Made by a program: the position numbers and the translations under genes. Of a stretch of 7,284 nt of DNA, positions 5,918 through 7,284 are shown piece by piece. Below the pieces are notes generated by a model. It did no database searches. It was not told the DNA's origin and saw only the letters and a program-made list of their open reading frames with translations. Position 1 is the stretch's first letter. Every line of letters starts with the position of its first letter. The DNA is from CAZMVU01 sp964569295. GTDB lineage: Bacteria; Hydrogenedentota; Hydrogenedentia; Hydrogenedentales; JAGMZX01. The DNA is taken from contig CAZMVU010000229.1 in assembly GCA_964569295.1 (NCBI GenBank), positions 1 through 7,284 of the forward strand, read 5' to 3'.

Positions 5918-7284
5918 TCAGCCCGCGCCGGGGGCAAAACCGTCTTCGGTGCCTTCCAAACGGTGATACAGGCTTGCCGGCTGATTGAAGAACTGGATTA
6001 TCCGCAACAACTCCGTGAGGCTTAATCGCCAGTCCCGCGGTTCGTAGTCCGAGTTGTGGAAAGGACAGTCGCGGTTACCGGCATCGCCGGGGACGTAACC
6101 ATCCTCCGTGTCCGCCTGACAGGAGAACTCACCAGCATTGAAGAACTGGATTATCCGCAACAGCTCCGTCAGTGCAATAGCCCAGTCGCCATTGGTGTCG
6201 GCGCTGTGTGGCGCGGTGTCAGGCAAGGGAAATACGGACACGATGGCAGGGTCGGAGGTTGCCGAGGTCACGCCATCGCTGACAACGCACGTGTATTCAC
6301 CGGCGCCTTCGAGAGTCACGGCGGTCAGCTGGAGGCGCGGAAGGTCAGGCGCATTGAGTACGTTCCCATCCTTGCGCCACGTGTAACCCAGGGTGTCACT
6401 GCCACCGGTGGCCGTCAATGAGAGCACAGCACTTGTTCCCACAAAGAGCGACAGCGGTGCCGGCTGCCTGGAAATCCCGATTTCGCAATCATTCAGAATC
6501 CGAACGGCCCGAACGGCCTCCCCCGTGTTGCCGGCCTTGTCGGTGGCGCTGTAGGTGAGTGTGTACACGCCGGGCTGGCTGGTGTTTACCGTGCCTGATA
6601 CCACCACGGCATCCGTGAGATCACCTTCACACGCGTCCACGGCCACAGCGCCGGCATCGTCGAAAGCGCTGCCGCAGGAAACCTCCACCTCGGCCATGCC
6701 AAGCAGGGTGACTTCCGGGGGCGTGGTATCTTCAATTGTAACCGTGCGCACCGCTTCGGCCATGTTGCCCGCACGGTCGGTCACGCGGTAGGTGACTGTG
6801 TAGCTTCCGGGCGTGGCGGCATCCACCGCGCTCTCCACGTTCACCGCGTCCGTAAGGTCGCCATCGCAGGTGTCTGTAGCGGCGAATCCGGGCTCTTGGT
6901 AGTCTTCCCCGCACTCGAGGGTGATCGCATCCGTCCCGGCAAGCGTCAGTTCCGGCGGTGTGTCATCTTCGACCATAACCACACGCACCGCCTCCGCCGT
7001 GTTGCCGGCGGCATCGCTCACCTGATAGGTCAGGGTGTACGTACCGGGGGTTGTCTCGTCCACGGCGCCTCCAACGGTTACCGAATCCGAGAGCTCCCCG
7101 TCGCAGGTGTCCACAGCGGAGAACCCCGGTTCATCAAATGCCTCCCCACACGCAAGCGTGACGTTTGCTTCGCCGGCCAACGTCAGTTCCGGTGGCGTGT
7201 CGTCAGCCACCGTCACCACACGCACCGCATCCGCCGTGTTGCCGGCGGCATCGCTCACCTGATAGGTCAGGGTGTACGTACCGG
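5918..7284 (-). CDS. secreted multidomain protein, C-terminal part (DUF5011-like Ig repeats, Ig-like domain, EF-hand/dockerin-like modules); 5' end outside window
   Basis: The frame is open to the window edge, so at least 455 codons of the C-terminal part are present and the true start is missing. The GTG at 7256-7258 is only the Val of a repeated YQVSDAAGN motif. From N to C: the end of one repeat, three full 79-aa repeats beginning TPPE (6962-7198, 6725-6961, 6491-6724) that resemble DUF5011/Cry22-type Ig-like domains (motifs DxCDGxL, PGxYTxTY, DxAGNxAEAVR), each with two Cys 15 residues apart. Next comes an Ig-like domain (about 6230-6481) with YTWRKDG and GEYTCVVSDG but no B-strand Cys. 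Last are two EF-hand/dockerin-like units ending TEDGYVPG and TEDGFAPG. Such architecture is typical of large extracellular or cell-surface proteins; the catalytic or binding part, if any, lies outside. It is convergent with the symporter operon. Confidence 0.88.
   Translation of the reverse strand, partial: GTYTLTYQVSDAAGNTADAVRVVTVADDTPPELTLAGEANVTLACGEAFDEPGFSAVDTCDGELSDSVTVGGAVDETTPGTYTLTYQVSDAAGNTAEAVRVVMVEDDTPPELTLAGTDAITLECGEDYQEPGFAATDTCDGDLTDAVNVESAVDAATPGSYTVTYRVTDRAGNMAEAVRTVTIEDTTPPEVTLLGMAEVEVSCGSAFDDAGAVAVDACEGDLTDAVVVSGTVNTSQPGVYTLTYSATDKAGNTGEAVRAVRILNDCEIGISRQPAPLSLFVGTSAVLSLTATGGSDTLGYTWRKDGNVLNAPDLPRLQLTAVTLEGAGEYTCVVSDGVTSATSDPAIVSVFPLPDTAPHSADTNGDWAIALTELLRIIQFFNAGEFSCQADTEDGYVPGDAGNRDCPFHNSDYEPRDWRLSLTELLRIIQFFNQPASLYHRLEGTEDGFAPGAG
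5927..6208 (-). repeat. duplicated EF-hand/dockerin-like C-terminal module
   Basis: Two copies of a roughly 50-residue unit lie at 6086-6208 and 5927-6058. Each contains a DW-x-hydrophobic-x-LTELLRIIQFFN core and ends T-E-D-G-aromatic-x-P-G. In copy 1 the loop DTNGDWAIALTE has acidic or Asn residues at positions 1, 3, 5 and 12, the geometry of a calcium-binding EF-hand loop. Copy 2 (DYEPRDWRLSLTE) has one extra residue. At DNA level 5984-6016 and 6137-6169 are 33-nt repeats with one mismatch, offset 153 nt (51 codons). Calcium binding and a docking or anchoring role are inferred by analogy with dockerins. Confidence 0.75.
6491..7284 (-). repeat. tandem 237-nt repeats encoding DUF5011-like Ig domains
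   Basis: The coding unit repeats with an exact period of 79 codons (237 nt). Three full units are visible (6962-7198, 6725-6961 and about 6491-6724) plus the end of a fourth at 7199-7284. The two rightmost are the most similar: 6993-7047 and 7230-7284 are identical over 55 nt, up to the window edge. The unit nearest the C-terminus is the most diverged. More units probably follow beyond the edge. Confidence 0.85.

Noticed and set aside
5984..6169. Pair of 33-nt direct repeats as attachment sites or a CRISPR-like array
   Set aside because: They fall in the same reading frame 51 codons apart and are fully explained as the duplicated ELLRIIQFFN coding module.
7256..7258. GTG codon as the start of the minus-strand repeat protein
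   Set aside because: It is the internal Val of the repeated YQVSDAAGN motif, and the frame continues upstream to the window edge with the expected repeat sequence (PGTYTLTYQ).

Overview
The window is a GC-rich bacterial chromosome fragment with a Gram-negative (two-membrane) gene set: an outer-membrane beta-barrel with signal peptide and C-terminal Phe, a PlsC-type acyltransferase, a sodium:solute symporter operon, and the C-terminal part of a large secreted multidomain protein. The secreted protein ends in a duplicated EF-hand/dockerin-like ELLRIIQFFN module. From memory such tails are common in deep-branching PVC/Planctomycetes-like or Candidatus Hydrogenedentota genomes. That placement is inference; there is no rRNA or marker gene here to test it.

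Layout. (1) 153-1664 (+): alginate-export-family-like outer-membrane porin, with a possible sigma70-like promoter at 14-43. (2) 1665-1890: non-coding, holding a long interrupted inverted repeat (1705-1775) that looks like a dispersed repeat or terminator. (3) 1891-2520 (-): short lysophospholipid acyltransferase, convergent with the porin. (4) 2521-2905: divergent intergenic region of 385 nt with weak promoter candidates for both sides. (5) 2906-5855 (+): a tight four-gene operon of an SSS-family symporter with an unusually large hydrophilic insertion, two small membrane proteins (87 and 88 aa) and a 186-aa soluble protein. The genes are linked by two ATGA overlaps and one 12-nt gap. (6) 5918-7284 (-): C-terminal part of a secreted protein with tandem 79-aa DUF5011-like Ig repeats, another Ig-like domain and two EF-hand-like modules. 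It continues past the right edge.

How they may work together: the porin and symporter could form an outer- plus inner-membrane route for a small anionic or sugar-derived solute, but they are not one operon and no substrate can be read from the sequence. The most interesting material is the four-gene symporter operon with its possible extra periplasmic domain and two unrecognised small membrane partners, and the C-terminal module of the secreted protein. I see no defence system, CRISPR array, tRNA, rRNA, transposase or integrase.
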